From Fibrobacterota bacterium (GTDB taxonomy: Bacteria; Fibrobacterota; Fibrobacteria; UBA11236), in contig JAHFCH010000005.1 of the NCBI GenBank assembly GCA_023249635.1, positions 17,684 to 81,683 of the forward strand: 64,000 nt of DNA, read 5' to 3'. The position numbers and the translations under genes were made by a program. How positions within the stretch are numbered: the first letter of the stretch is position 1; each line of letters opens with the position of its first letter. This document shows, in pieces, positions 25,694-36,075 of this stretch. The notes below the pieces were generated by a model. That model worked only from the letters and a program-made list of their open reading frames with translations, was not told the DNA's origin and searched no databases.

Positions 25694-27070
25694 CTACCAA
25701 CGGATTTTAGGGCCGATGGGCCTGGGCCCGCGCGCGCCCAGGGCGTCCGACTCCCGGAGCGCTTCCGGTCGCATGGCCCCGGCCGCCGGTATCCGGCGCA
25801 GACCCACCTGGATATCCCCCACGTAGAACCCCATGGTATCCGCCGCAGCCTCGACATCATGCAGGTTGAGTCCCGAGGCCGTTCCGTTGTTCCACTTGGC
25901 CACCGGATTGCTCGCCGCGCCGAAAGCGGCACCCGTGGTCTTGGAGAAATAATCCATGGCATCGCTGCCCGGCGCGGGCCACATGGTCTTGTTCAAGTCG
26001 CCTTTACCGTCGGCCTGCACCACGGCCAGCCCCAGGGTGGCTGGGGGATTGTTGGTCCCGATGTCCTTGTCGAAATGCAGCATCAGCAGCCCGCGTCCCT
26101 TGAGCACGGCCCGCCTGTCGACGTTCTTGTAATTGGACCAGAAAAAGCATTCCTGCGGGCGAGCCGGATTCACGAAGCGGTAGCCTACCGCCGAGTTGGC
26201 CGCGGCGCGGTAATAGGCGCGGGTATCCTTGCTCACCTCCACCACGTCGATCCAACCCTGATCCGCGCGGTAGAAATCGTTGATGGTGGGAGGGTTCACG
26301 TCATTGGGCCGGTTGCCCATGATGCAATAATCCCCGAAGCCGTACAGGTCCGGCCACCCGAAAATCATGTGCCCGCATTCGTGGCAGAACACGTACAGGG
26401 AAAAGCTGGTCCCCAGATCCGTCATCATGTAGCGCGTCAGTTGCACGCCGTCGCGCTTCTGGTTGACCCCGCCCGCATGCGGCCACAGGCCCTGCCCCCA
26501 GGTCTCTCCCTTCCCCGCGTATACGATGCTGACAGCCTCCACCTTGCCGTCCTTATCGTTGTCGAACTTGGAGAAGTCCACCTCAGGATCGAAATGCGCG
26601 ATTAACTCGTCCACCAATTCGGCCGCGTGCTCATAGCCGGTGCCGCCTTCGTAATACGACTTGGGATGCAGGGCGCGGTAATAGCCGTGGACTTCGTTCT
26701 GGAAGTCCACTTTGCCGTTGGAAACGTCGGCATAGTAATCGCGCACCGAACCCTTGCACGAGAAGCGGTTGAAGCCCTTCAGGTTGAGCCAATCATCCAC
26801 CTCCACCTTGGTGAAGGCCGGCGGCGTATCGGAAAAATCGACGAGCATGGTAAGGCCCCAAACGGCGCCGGCGGGATGGGGATAATAATGCGGGGCCGTC
26901 TGCGAGGATTTCCCGAGGGCATTGGACTGGGGCTGGAGCCGGGGTTGATCCGGCCAGGTATCGACTATCTTGCCGTCGATGACGATCAGGGCCGAGGCGG
27001 GAGCCGCGAAAAACAGCACTGAGAAAAACAGGCACACCGACACGATGCGGTAAAGCGTGGACAACGGCAT
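25694..27070 (-). CDS. Secreted M6 family (immune inhibitor A-like) metalloprotease
   Basis: A 458-aa exported zinc protease. Signal peptide MPLSTLYRIVSVCLFFSVLF. The zinc site is FCHECGHMIFGWPDLYGFGD, an HExxH variant (His230, Glu231, His234) with Asp241 as a likely further ligand, as in M6 peptidases. A DNDKDGK loop (170-176) looks like a calcium site. The N-terminal LTMLVDFSD strand is also typical of the family. The C-terminus is a short beta region ending in a basic tail. Monocistronic by position: 144 bp from the divergent lipoprotein gene and about 100 bp from the TIGR02147 gene downstream. Confidence 0.88.
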   Translation of the reverse strand: MPLSTLYRIVSVCLFFSVLFFAAPASALIVIDGKIVDTWPDQPRLQPQSNALGKSSQTAPHYYPHPAGAVWGLTMLVDFSDTPPAFTKVEVDDWLNLKGFNRFSCKGSVRDYYADVSNGKVDFQNEVHGYYRALHPKSYYEGGTGYEHAAELVDELIAHFDPEVDFSKFDNDKDGKVEAVSIVYAGKGETWGQGLWPHAGGVNQKRDGVQLTRYMMTDLGTSFSLYVFCHECGHMIFGWPDLYGFGDYCIMGNRPNDVNPPTINDFYRADQGWIDVVEVSKDTRAYYRAAANSAVGYRFVNPARPQECFFWSNYKNVDRRAVLKGRGLLMLHFDKDIGTNNPPATLGLAVVQADGKGDLNKTMWPAPGSDAMDYFSKTTGAAFGAASNPVAKWNNGTASGLNLHDVEAAADTMGFYVGDIQVGLRRIPAAGAMRPEALRESDALGARGPRPIGPKIRW

Positions 27071-27214
27071 GAGACCCCCCGAATCATTCCCAGGATACCG
27101 CCTCCCACACCGAAGCGTCCCTTATTAGTAGCGGAATCCCCCCTCTCCCGCCCAACCAATAACGGGAAATTTCCGGGTCTGCGGTTTCTGGGACAAAAAA
27201 GCTAAAGTCTGGGC

Positions 27215-27787
27215 ATGCGCCGCTACCATTTTCTGCTCCTGCTCCTTCCCGGCCTGCTCGCCTCCTGCACCTTCTTCAGGCTCGTGCGCGGATCCAAGCT
27301 CAAGGCTCCGGACTTCGCCTTCGTGGCTTGCCGCCTGACCGGCGTGAACGAGAACCAGGCCAACCTGGAAATCGTGTTGAAAGCCTTCAACCCCAACGCC
27401 ATCGGCCTGCGCAACGTGACGCTGGGCTACGAACTCTTCCACCAGGACAATCGCTTCCTGCACGGGGACGATATAACCCTGGAATTGAAGCCCAAGGATA
27501 CGACCACGTTGGTGGTTCCCGCCGTGGTCGTGTATCGCGAATTGATCAAGGCCGCCGGTCCCGCCGCCGAAGGGCTCATGCTCAACCACAAGTCGATCCC
27601 GGTGCGCATCGATGCGCTGCTGGCGGGAAACCCCACGGTGTACAATGAGGTGGAAGAGGGATCGCTGTTCCAGTTCAGCCTAAAGACCAGCCGCACGGAA
27701 GACATCCCCATCCCGGACAGTTTCTATCGGGATGCGGGAAAGGCGGCCGGAAAAGCCGCCCGGAGCGCCCTCAAGAAAATCTTTTGA
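27215..27787 (+). CDS. LEA14-like (WHy domain) lipoprotein
   Basis: A 190-aa lipoprotein: signal MRRYHFLLLLLPGLLAS followed by Cys18. The mature protein has a Water-stress/Hypersensitive-response-type beta fold (ENQANLEIVLKAFNPNAIGL, then LRNVTLGYELFHQDNRFLHG, LELKPKDTTTLVVPAVVVYR). LEA14-like lipoproteins are widespread in Bacteroidota, Fibrobacterota and Gammaproteobacteria and have no settled function; a desiccation or envelope-stability role is inferred from plant relatives. It converges with the ABC-F gene 22 bp downstream. Confidence 0.82.
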   Translation: MRRYHFLLLLLPGLLASCTFFRLVRGSKLKAPDFAFVACRLTGVNENQANLEIVLKAFNPNAIGLRNVTLGYELFHQDNRFLHGDDITLELKPKDTTTLVVPAVVVYRELIKAAGPAAEGLMLNHKSIPVRIDALLAGNPTVYNEVEEGSLFQFSLKTSRTEDIPIPDSFYRDAGKAAGKAARSALKKIF

Positions 27788-27809
27788 GCCGCGCCGGAAC
27801 TTCCGCCGT

Positions 27810-29429
27810 CTAGGCGTACAGCTTTTCGCGCAGCTTCTTGACGTCCTCATTGCCCAGGTACTCGTCGTAGGTCATGGTGCGGTCGATGTAGCCCTTGGGG
27901 GTGACTTCGATGATACGGGTCGCGATGGTCTGCACGAACTGGTGATCCTGGGAGGTGAACAACACCGTGCCGTCGAAGGCGGTAAGCCCGTTATTCAGGG
28001 CGGTGATGGCTTCCAGATCAAGATGATTGGTGGGCTCGTCCAGGATAAGCACATTCGCCTGCAGCAGCATCATTCGCGCCAGCATGCAGCGCACCTTCTC
28101 GCCGCCCGAGATCACCCGCGCGCTCTTCTGCGACTCTTCGCCCGAGAACAGCATCTTGCCCAGCCAGCCGCGGATGAACTGCTCGTCCTTCTCCTTCTCC
28201 TTGGAGAACTGGCGCAGCCAATCCACCAGGTTCATGTCGGTATCGAAGAAGGCGGCGTTGTCCTTGGGGAAATAGGCTTTGGTAACCGACCCGCCCCACT
28301 TGAAGGTACCGTGATCGGCTTTGGTCTCGTCCATCAGCACCCGGTACAATGTCGAGGCGGGAACGTCGTCGCGCCCCACGAAGGCGATCTTATCCCCGGT
28401 GCGCACGTTCAGCTCGAAACCCTTGAACACGGGTTTGCCTTCGATGGACTTGGACAGTCCTTCGATCTCGAGGATGATCTTGCCCGCTTCCTTCTCCTGC
28501 TTGAACACGATGAAGGGGTACTGGCGCGTGGAGGGGCGGATATCGTCGAGCGTGATCTTATCGAGCAGCTTGCGCCTGGAGGTGGCCTGCTTCGACTTCG
28601 AGGCGTTGGCGGAAAAGCGTTGGATGAAGGTCTGCAAATCCTTGATCCGGTCTTCCTTCTTCTTGTTCTGATCGCGCTTCAGCTCCAGCGCCAGCTTGCT
28701 CGATTCGTACCAGAAGGAATAGTTTCCGGTATAGGTCGAGATCTTCTGGTAATCGATATCGCAAACGTGCGTGCACACCTTGTCCAGGAAATGCCGATCA
28801 TGGGAAACCACGATCACGGTGTTCTCGAAACCGTAGAGGAATTCCTCCAGCCACATGATGGAATCGACGTCCAGATTGTTGGTGGGCTCATCGAGCAGCA
28901 GGATGCCGGGATTGCCGTACAGCGCCTGGCAAAGCAGTACGCGCACCTTTTCGCCGCCGGTCAATTCCTTCATCAGCAACTGATGCTTGTCCTCGCGCAC
29001 TCCCAGCCCGTTGAGCATGGCGCCCGCGTCCGACTCGGCGTTCCAGCCGTTCATGTCGGCGAACTCGCCTTCCAGTTCCGAGGCGCGCACGCCGTCGGCT
29101 TCGGAGAATTCCGGCTTGGCGTAAATGGCGTCCTTCTCGCGCATCACCTCGTACAATTGCTTATGCCCCATGATCACGGTTTGCAACACGGGGAACTCGT
29201 CGAATTCGAATTGGTTCTGCTTCAAGGTGGCCAGGCGCGTACCGCCCGAAATGTTCACGCTGCCCGAATCGGGCTCGATCTCGCCGGAAAGGATCTTGAG
29301 GAAGGTGGACTTGCCGGCGCCGTTTGCGCCGATGATGCCGTAGCAATTGCCGGGGGCGAATTTGATGTCCACGTCCTTGAAGAGGACACGTTTGCCGTAG
29401 GCTAGAGAGACTTCGTTGGCGCTGAGCAT
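27810..29429 (-). CDS. ABC-F ATPase, YbiT/YkpA type (ribosome-associated)
   Basis: A 539-aa protein with two fused ATP-binding cassettes and no membrane domain, as in ABC-F translation factors that act at the ribosomal E site. First cassette: Walker A GANGAGKST, signature LTGGEKVR, Walker B ILLLDEPTNNLD. The inter-domain linker is charged (KLALELKRDQNKKKEDRIKD). Second cassette: signature ISGGEKVRCMLARMML and LILDEPTNHLDLEA, but Walker A is GRDDVPAST and lacks the usual GK(S/T). That variant recurs in the YkpA-type branch, so it is probably ancestral rather than a mutation. Start chosen at 29429 (MLSANEVSLAYGKRVLFKDV). Confidence 0.9.
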   Translation of the reverse strand: MLSANEVSLAYGKRVLFKDVDIKFAPGNCYGIIGANGAGKSTFLKILSGEIEPDSGSVNISGGTRLATLKQNQFEFDEFPVLQTVIMGHKQLYEVMREKDAIYAKPEFSEADGVRASELEGEFADMNGWNAESDAGAMLNGLGVREDKHQLLMKELTGGEKVRVLLCQALYGNPGILLLDEPTNNLDVDSIMWLEEFLYGFENTVIVVSHDRHFLDKVCTHVCDIDYQKISTYTGNYSFWYESSKLALELKRDQNKKKEDRIKDLQTFIQRFSANASKSKQATSRRKLLDKITLDDIRPSTRQYPFIVFKQEKEAGKIILEIEGLSKSIEGKPVFKGFELNVRTGDKIAFVGRDDVPASTLYRVLMDETKADHGTFKWGGSVTKAYFPKDNAAFFDTDMNLVDWLRQFSKEKEKDEQFIRGWLGKMLFSGEESQKSARVISGGEKVRCMLARMMLLQANVLILDEPTNHLDLEAITALNNGLTAFDGTVLFTSQDHQFVQTIATRIIEVTPKGYIDRTMTYDEYLGNEDVKKLREKLYA

Positions 29430-29538
29430 GTTGGGCCTTGGGGAGGAAAACAGGCAAAATAGCAATCGCGCCCGCCCCGGTCATACCCGGGCGCAGGGCA
29501 TTATTTGGTAGTTTTCCTGCTCCCTTTCAAAGGATTTC

Positions 29539-30369
29539 ATGGGCGCCTCCCTCCAACATGGGCTTGCGGAATTTTGGGCGCACCTGTCCTACGTCTACGT
29601 GATCGCGGGCCTTGGCGTCGGCTTCATCGTGGGCATGACAGGTGTAGGCGGAGGCAGCCTGATGACGCCTATCCTGCTCCACTTCGGCATCGTGCCCATG
29701 AACGCGGTCGGCACCGATCTTCTCTATGCGGCGATCACCAAGGGCAACGGCGTCTGGGTACACCAGAAGAAACGCAACGTCGACTGGTCCATTACGCTAC
29801 GGCTGGCCTGCGGCAGTATTCCCGCCGCGGTCCTGACCCTGGTGGGCCTCCGCATCTTCAAGGCCCATTCCCACGGGCATGCCGCCAACGACATCATCAA
29901 ATTCTCCCTTGGCATCGCCCTGCTGCTGACTTCCGTGGCGATCCTATTCAAGCAGGCCTTGCTTAATTGGAGCCACCGCAACGATGTCATCTTTACGCGC
30001 ATGAGCGAGAAGCAGCGCCATGTCGCAACCGTCGTTATCGGCTTCGCGCTCGGCGTCATCGTCTCCATCACCTCCATCGGCGCCGGGGCCTTGGGCACCA
30101 TGGCCCTGTTCCTGGTCTATCCGCTCTTGCCCACTTCCAAGCTGGTGGGAACCGAAATAGCCCATGCCGTTCCCTTGACGCTCATCGCCGGCCTGGGCCA
30201 TGCCAGCGCGGGCAATGTCGATTTCATGCTGCTGGCCAACCTGTTGGTGGGCTCCCTTCCGGGAATCTGGCTGGGCAGCCATACCGCCGGGGCCGTATCC
30301 GATAAATACCTGCGTCCCGCCTTGGCGGCCATGCTGGTTTACGCCGGGGTCAAACTGCTCCTGAAGTGA
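29539..30369 (+). CDS. TauE/SafE family sulfite/sulfonate exporter-like permease
   Basis: A 276-aa inner-membrane protein of the TauE/SafE (DUF81) family with about eight hydrophobic segments. The two internal repeats each contain the family motif: GVGFIVGMTGVGGGSLMTPI near the N-terminus and ALGVIVSITSIGAGALGTMA in the second half. A loop of about 30 residues between them is His/Lys-rich (KAHSHGHAANDIIK, then WSHRNDVIFTRMSEKQRHVA). AAGGA precedes ATG 29539. Family members export sulfite, sulfoacetate or related anions; no sulfur genes lie nearby to define the substrate. Confidence 0.88.
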   Translation: MGASLQHGLAEFWAHLSYVYVIAGLGVGFIVGMTGVGGGSLMTPILLHFGIVPMNAVGTDLLYAAITKGNGVWVHQKKRNVDWSITLRLACGSIPAAVLTLVGLRIFKAHSHGHAANDIIKFSLGIALLLTSVAILFKQALLNWSHRNDVIFTRMSEKQRHVATVVIGFALGVIVSITSIGAGALGTMALFLVYPLLPTSKLVGTEIAHAVPLTLIAGLGHASAGNVDFMLLANLLVGSLPGIWLGSHTAGAVSDKYLRPALAAMLVYAGVKLLLK

Positions 30370-30433
30370 GTACTCCCCGGGCGGGGTCTGTCGCCGGTAG
30401 CGGTTCGACGCCCCCGCATCGTCCAATCAGGGT

Positions 30434-31474
30434 ATGCGCATGCGACCCCTGGTCTTGGGTTTTTTGATCCTCCTCCCCGCCGCCGCCCATGCTTCCGACC
30501 TCAGCTACGGCGATACCTACGCCGTCCCCAAATCGGCCCCCGCCCCGAGCGACAATTCCGGTTCCAAACACAATGATAAGGATGATGACGATGACGGGAG
30601 TTCCGGCTTTCATTTCCATTCCGGTAGTTCCGACGATGACGGGCCGAACCGGAGCGGAGGACCGGTCCTCACGCTCAAGCAGCCGGAGCACGCCGACTTG
30701 GCCGGGATCTGCTTCAACTACGAAATCCATGCAACTTCGGGCAGTGAATTCGTGGGCGCCATCATCGCCGCTCCCATCTGGTGGGGCGTATGCAGCGCGG
30801 CCTATGGCGTGGTCTGGTCGCATATGCATTTGGCCTACGGCAATCATTTCGGCGACGGGACCGCTCCCGAGCGGGACCGCTGGCGCTACGGCGCCGGTTT
30901 CGGATTGGACTACGGTTGGCTCGCCCGCACCGCTTCGGGCGTAGGCAGCGGACTTCATCTCGAGGCCGTGGGGCCCTTGGGCGACGCCGGGAAAGGCTCC
31001 CTGGATGTGCGGCTCCGGGCCGGAGCGGTGTTCCGGAGCCCGACCCCGGAAATCGATTATGCCCGCCCTGTCTTTTCGGAAGGGAAGCTGATCGGCGTGG
31101 AGCGCGATGTCATGGGGGACTACACCCAATCGACGATTCCCCTCTCCGCGGAATTGCTTTGGCACCCGGGAAGGCATGGATTCTACCTCGCAGGCGGCGG
31201 AGGGGCCGCCTGGATGAGCGAGACCATCGTGTTCGAGCGGACCACGCCGGCGCCCACGGTAGAGGGCACGCGCACCGAGACCCGCGAAGGCGTCCATCCT
31301 TTCGGAATCCTGGCCCTGGGACGCGATGGCCTCGCCCCCAATGGGCGTCCCCGTTGGTATTTCGAAATCCGTTACCAGGCCATCGCGCATGACCCCTTCC
31401 ATCGCAGCTCCTTCCCTGCGGATAACGTCGCGACCACGCATTCCCTGGGCTGGGCCTGGGGATGGTACTGGTGA
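30434..31474 (+). CDS. Exported barrel-like protein of unknown function
   Basis: A 346-aa protein with signal peptide MRMRPLVLGFLILLPAAAHA, an Asp/Ser/His-rich low-complexity stretch (HNDKDDDDDGSSGFHFHSGS, about 46-65) and then regular amphipathic strands (RYGAGFGLDYGWLARTASGV, LHLEAVGPLGDAG, SLDVRLRAGAVFRSP, FYLAGGGGAAWMSETI) ending SLGWAWGWYW. Strand pattern and aromatic C-terminus suggest a small outer-membrane barrel. The acidic/His stretch could bind metal. No family recognised. Follows the TauE/SafE gene by 64 bp. Confidence 0.68.
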   Translation: MRMRPLVLGFLILLPAAAHASDLSYGDTYAVPKSAPAPSDNSGSKHNDKDDDDDGSSGFHFHSGSSDDDGPNRSGGPVLTLKQPEHADLAGICFNYEIHATSGSEFVGAIIAAPIWWGVCSAAYGVVWSHMHLAYGNHFGDGTAPERDRWRYGAGFGLDYGWLARTASGVGSGLHLEAVGPLGDAGKGSLDVRLRAGAVFRSPTPEIDYARPVFSEGKLIGVERDVMGDYTQSTIPLSAELLWHPGRHGFYLAGGGGAAWMSETIVFERTTPAPTVEGTRTETREGVHPFGILALGRDGLAPNGRPRWYFEIRYQAIAHDPFHRSSFPADNVATTHSLGWAWGWYW

Positions 31475-31585
31475 ACGGGATCGTCGCCCGATCGGACAAA
31501 TCCGGCGTCCACCGGGGCGGTTGGATTTAGATTGGGGGAGGGGAGCCCCTCCCCCGGGGACGGACTCCCCTTCCAAGGAGCATCG

Positions 31586-32986
<1,401 letters not shown>

Positions 32987-33031
32987 GCCCCGGCCGATGC
33001 GAATCCCCACGGGGGGATAATAGAGCGTGAG

Positions 33032-33859
33032 TCAGCCCTTTAATTTCCTGGTCTTTTTAGCGGGTGACAGGTAATTGCCCGGGGAAACCACCTTCTTTCC
33101 GGTTCGATTTTCCAATTCGTTCCTGGCCTTGCCGGCCACCGTGCCACCTTCCTTGGCGATTTTCCTATTCTCGACGAACCCGTCCGGGTTTCGGACGCGG
33201 GTAATTTCGGTTGTCGCGGCTTCGCCCAACATACTGAAAATCAGCTCCAGGTCGTTCATGTGGTCGCGGAGGTTTTCCCGTTTAAGGCCCTTTACCTTCT
33301 TGTATTCGGCTGGAGTGATCCCGAAGGCGGCTTTGGAGATTTCCGCCGTCAGGATCGCGAAATCCTTCTCCTCCTGAATTCCTCGGTTTTTCCATTCACC
33401 GGTCAATTCCTCACGGATCGCGATGGAACGCATGCGCTTTTCGATCCAGTCATCGGGATACCCTTTCGCCTTGTAGAGCGTTCGGGTTCTCTGCGTGGCT
33501 ATTTCGGGGTTTTCGATTTCCTGGATACGTTCGTAGCCTACTTTGGCCAACCATTTTTTGAACGGCTCGGCTTTGGGCGAAGGAATGCTTTGAAGGATTC
33601 TGAATACCGATTCAGTATTTGAGCAACCCAATAATTGGGGACCGCCGGAGGTTTGGATGGTAAGGGGGGGTACAAGCTGTACCCACCCTTTCTCCAACTC
33701 CGCATCCCGGGAGCGCATTTTCTTGATGTATTGACGGGGATCTTTACTATCCGTCAGGGCTTCGACAACGTCCTGTAGGACGAAAAACCATTCGCCCTTA
33801 ACCAAGGTTTTCCTAATCTGTTTGCCACGGAAGAGGGCTAGGTGGGTAGTATCATTCAT
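33032..33859 (-). CDS. BRO-N domain protein (phage antirepressor-like)
   Basis: A 275-aa protein with an N-terminal BRO-N DNA-binding domain (LALFRGKQIRKTLVKGEWFF, then VLQDVVEALTDSKDPRQYIK) and the conserved C-terminal half of stand-alone bacterial BRO proteins (FKKWLAKVGYERIQEIENPE, TRTLYKAKGYPDDWIEKRMR, EYKKVKGLKRENLRDHMNDL). Such genes occur in prophages and as orphan genes on chromosomes and are thought to act as regulators. The gene is AT-richer and has fewer GC-ending codons than its neighbours, consistent with recent acquisition. No integrase or phage gene lies nearby, and it is transcribed alone. Confidence 0.85.
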   Translation of the reverse strand: MNDTTHLALFRGKQIRKTLVKGEWFFVLQDVVEALTDSKDPRQYIKKMRSRDAELEKGWVQLVPPLTIQTSGGPQLLGCSNTESVFRILQSIPSPKAEPFKKWLAKVGYERIQEIENPEIATQRTRTLYKAKGYPDDWIEKRMRSIAIREELTGEWKNRGIQEEKDFAILTAEISKAAFGITPAEYKKVKGLKRENLRDHMNDLELIFSMLGEAATTEITRVRNPDGFVENRKIAKEGGTVAGKARNELENRTGKKVVSPGNYLSPAKKTRKLKG

Positions 33860-34185
33860 AGATTGGAATATCAGTTTTCTCCTGTGACAGATTGTGACTC
33901 CGGAAAACTTTTACAGCGAAGAACCGGGTCGAGTCATTCCCCTTCCAGCATCTCGCGCATCGGCCCCAGTAGAATTCCTTCCACCCCGAACCGATGCCCT
34001 TGAATTCCCTCTCCGGCACGGGATTTTCCCTTTTTCACTGCCGCCATCCCGTCTCCTCGGTTTTCCCGGTCGATCCCGGTAGCGGGAAAGGTATCTTCGC
34101 GCTACCCTTATCCCCAGCCCGGACTCGGGTCGATAACGCGCTCTGGAACCCCTGGGCGCCGACGGACAAATCTGAAAGGACGCGC
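33860..34185. other. Intergenic region upstream of the BRO gene
   Basis: 326 bp between the BRO gene and the next plus-strand gene when the TTG start at 34186 is used. It holds a TGTGAC direct repeat close to the BRO start. I see no RNA gene or terminator. An in-frame ATG at 33994 would extend the next gene into this region. Confidence 0.4.
33883..33898. repeat. TGTGAC direct repeat upstream of BRO gene
   Basis: TGTGAC at 33883-33888 and again at 33893-33898, exactly one helical turn apart and 24-39 nt upstream of the BRO start. Spacing and position suit a repressor or autoregulator site, but two short repeats are weak evidence. Confidence 0.3.
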
Positions 34186-34818
34186 TTGAGCCTCGCCGCC
34201 GTGCTCATCTCCTACGCCTGCATGGTGTTTTCCATGGAGATGTGGGCCCGCAAGCATCCTCCCGCCAATCTCGAAGCCCTGGCCGCCCAGGCCGCTCTCG
34301 ACAGCGCCGAATGGGTCGATCGCTTCGCCATCCCGGACAGCGGCCGATCCGTCCCGGCGGTGGGTACCTACCTGGACTTTGTCGCCGTCAGCGGCTCCCA
34401 AGGCGGGCTCATCCACAATTACGTGAACAACGGCATGCACCATCTGATGCGCGCCATCATGAGCGTGTCCAGCCTGACCCTTCGCGTGGGGACCGTAGAC
34501 CGGATGCAAATCGCCATGGCGCGGTACGTGGATACCCTGCAAACCCATCCCCGCTGGGCCCTGGACCCCAACCGCGTGCGGCCCGCCATGCTCATGGCCG
34601 TGGAAATCATGGGCAGCATGAATATTCCCTACGACGAACCCACCCGCGCCCGCATCAAAAGGGCCGAGGAGGCCGCTTTGGGGCTCGAGAACGGCACCTC
34701 GACCCTGTGGCAGCGTCCCAAAGTGCAGGATTTCTTCATTCAGAGCGGAATTGCCCTGGTTTTGATGAAAGAAAGGGCCTTTTCCGGGTTCGGGGGCACC
34801 ATGGCCCCAACCCCTTGA
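34186..34818 (+). CDS. Membrane-anchored protein of unknown function
   Basis: A 210-aa protein if translation starts at TTG 34186, which has an AAGGA site at ideal spacing; an in-frame ATG at 33994 lacks one and would add 64 residues of non-conserved look. With the TTG start the protein opens with a membrane segment (SLAAVLISYACMVFSMEMWA) and then a helical domain (WVDRFAIPDSGRSVPAVGTY, VNNGMHHLMRAIMSVSSLTL, RPAMLMAVEIMGSMNIPYDE). No family recognised. It lies 44 bp upstream of the GH17 gene on the same strand. Confidence 0.55.
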   Translation: MSLAAVLISYACMVFSMEMWARKHPPANLEALAAQAALDSAEWVDRFAIPDSGRSVPAVGTYLDFVAVSGSQGGLIHNYVNNGMHHLMRAIMSVSSLTLRVGTVDRMQIAMARYVDTLQTHPRWALDPNRVRPAMLMAVEIMGSMNIPYDEPTRARIKRAEEAALGLENGTSTLWQRPKVQDFFIQSGIALVLMKERAFSGFGGTMAPTP

Positions 34819-34862
34819 AATAGCCCACCTTGGCCGATACGGAGGCGGCCTATCTTTAACGC

Positions 34863-36029
34863 ATGATTAAAAAGACGTTTGCGATCGTTTCCCTCGCCCT
34901 CGGGCTGGGGATGACCCACTCCTATGCCGCCTCCGCCCTTGCCCGCGACACCAATATCGTGCTGAAGGACGGGCGTGCGTTCAAGTGCATCTGCTATTCG
35001 GGATACCGGGACGGCCAAGGGCCGGGCGCCGCCGAACCCAACGAGGCCCAGGTGCGCGAAGACCTGGTGCTGCTGAAGAAATTCACCCATGAGATCCGCA
35101 CCTACGGATCGGGCAAGGGCGGCCACGGCTACCTGGTTCCCAAGATTGCCGACGAGCTCGGTCTCACCGTGCACCTGGGGATCTGGATCGACAACACATA
35201 CGACGAGGCCGTGAACCTGGCCGCCGTCAACGACGGCATCGCCTTGCTCAAGGAAAACCACAAATCAATCAAGTCCGTGATCGTGGGCAATGAATACATG
35301 CTGCGCGTGCGCCACCCCGAGCTCACCACCAAGCCCAACATCCATCCCGATGTGAACGTGGAGCAGGCCCGCCTGGTCAATTACATCAAGTTGGTCAAGG
35401 CAGGCGCCCCCAAGGGCGTGCAGGTGACCAGCGCCGAGACCTGGAGCGATGTGCGCGACAACGGCGACGAACTGCTCTCGCAGCTCGACTTCGTCATCTG
35501 GCACACCCATCCTTGGTGGGAGAACCAGTCCATCTCCGCGGCGGTGGGTTACATCGCGAGCCGGCAGCAGATCATCAAGGATCGCGTGGCGAAGATCGGC
35601 GGCAAGCGCCTGGTACTGGGCGAAACTGGCTGGCCGACCTTGGCCACCCGCGGCGCGGCCGTGGGCAGCCCCGAGAACCAGCAGCGTTATTACAAGGAGC
35701 TGACCGCGTGGGGCTTCGAGAACTACAGCGAGTTCTGGTCCTTTACCGGCTTCGACGAACAGTGGAAGGATGCGGAGGGAACCGTGGGCGGGCATTGGGG
35801 CCTGTGGTACAACAACCGCCAACCCTTGCCGGTCATCACCAACCTCACCCAGATGGCGCCCAAATACATGTGGAGCGAAAATCCCGATCTCTCGACCGCC
35901 ATCGCCCCGGTAGCGCGCCTGTCGCCGCGGTCCGCCGTAGTAGGCGGACCCGTGGATGCACTGGGGCGCGCCGTCGAGGCCCTCTCCCAGCGCCACCACG
36001 CGATGGGAACCCTGCTGCTGGCCCGCTAA
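34863..36029 (+). CDS. Secreted GH17 family beta-1,3-glucanase-like glycosidase
   Basis: A 388-aa exported (beta/alpha)8 glycoside hydrolase. Signal peptide MIKKTFAIVSLALGLGMTHS. Catalytic residues are in the family contexts: acid/base Glu144 in KSVIVGNEYMLR and nucleophile Glu254 in RLVLGETGWPT. The N-terminal CICYSGYRDGQGPG and strand EIRTYGSG are also GH17-like, as is FWSFTGFDEQWK for the C-terminal Trp region. GH17 enzymes cleave beta-1,3-glucans or act as transglycosylases. About 50 extra residues after the barrel carry no recognised domain. It converges on the first propeller gene. Confidence 0.88.
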   Translation: MIKKTFAIVSLALGLGMTHSYAASALARDTNIVLKDGRAFKCICYSGYRDGQGPGAAEPNEAQVREDLVLLKKFTHEIRTYGSGKGGHGYLVPKIADELGLTVHLGIWIDNTYDEAVNLAAVNDGIALLKENHKSIKSVIVGNEYMLRVRHPELTTKPNIHPDVNVEQARLVNYIKLVKAGAPKGVQVTSAETWSDVRDNGDELLSQLDFVIWHTHPWWENQSISAAVGYIASRQQIIKDRVAKIGGKRLVLGETGWPTLATRGAAVGSPENQQRYYKELTAWGFENYSEFWSFTGFDEQWKDAEGTVGGHWGLWYNNRQPLPVITNLTQMAPKYMWSENPDLSTAIAPVARLSPRSAVVGGPVDALGRAVEALSQRHHAMGTLLLAR

Positions 36030-36075
36030 GCCGCCAAGACGTTAAAGTGCCCGGTGAGCGACCCGCGCGGTTCGC

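Noticed and set aside
27810..29429. Loss-of-function mutation in the second Walker A of the ABC-F protein
   Set aside because: The GRDDVPAST variant resembles the non-standard Walker A of the YkpA-type branch, so it is more likely family-typical than decay.
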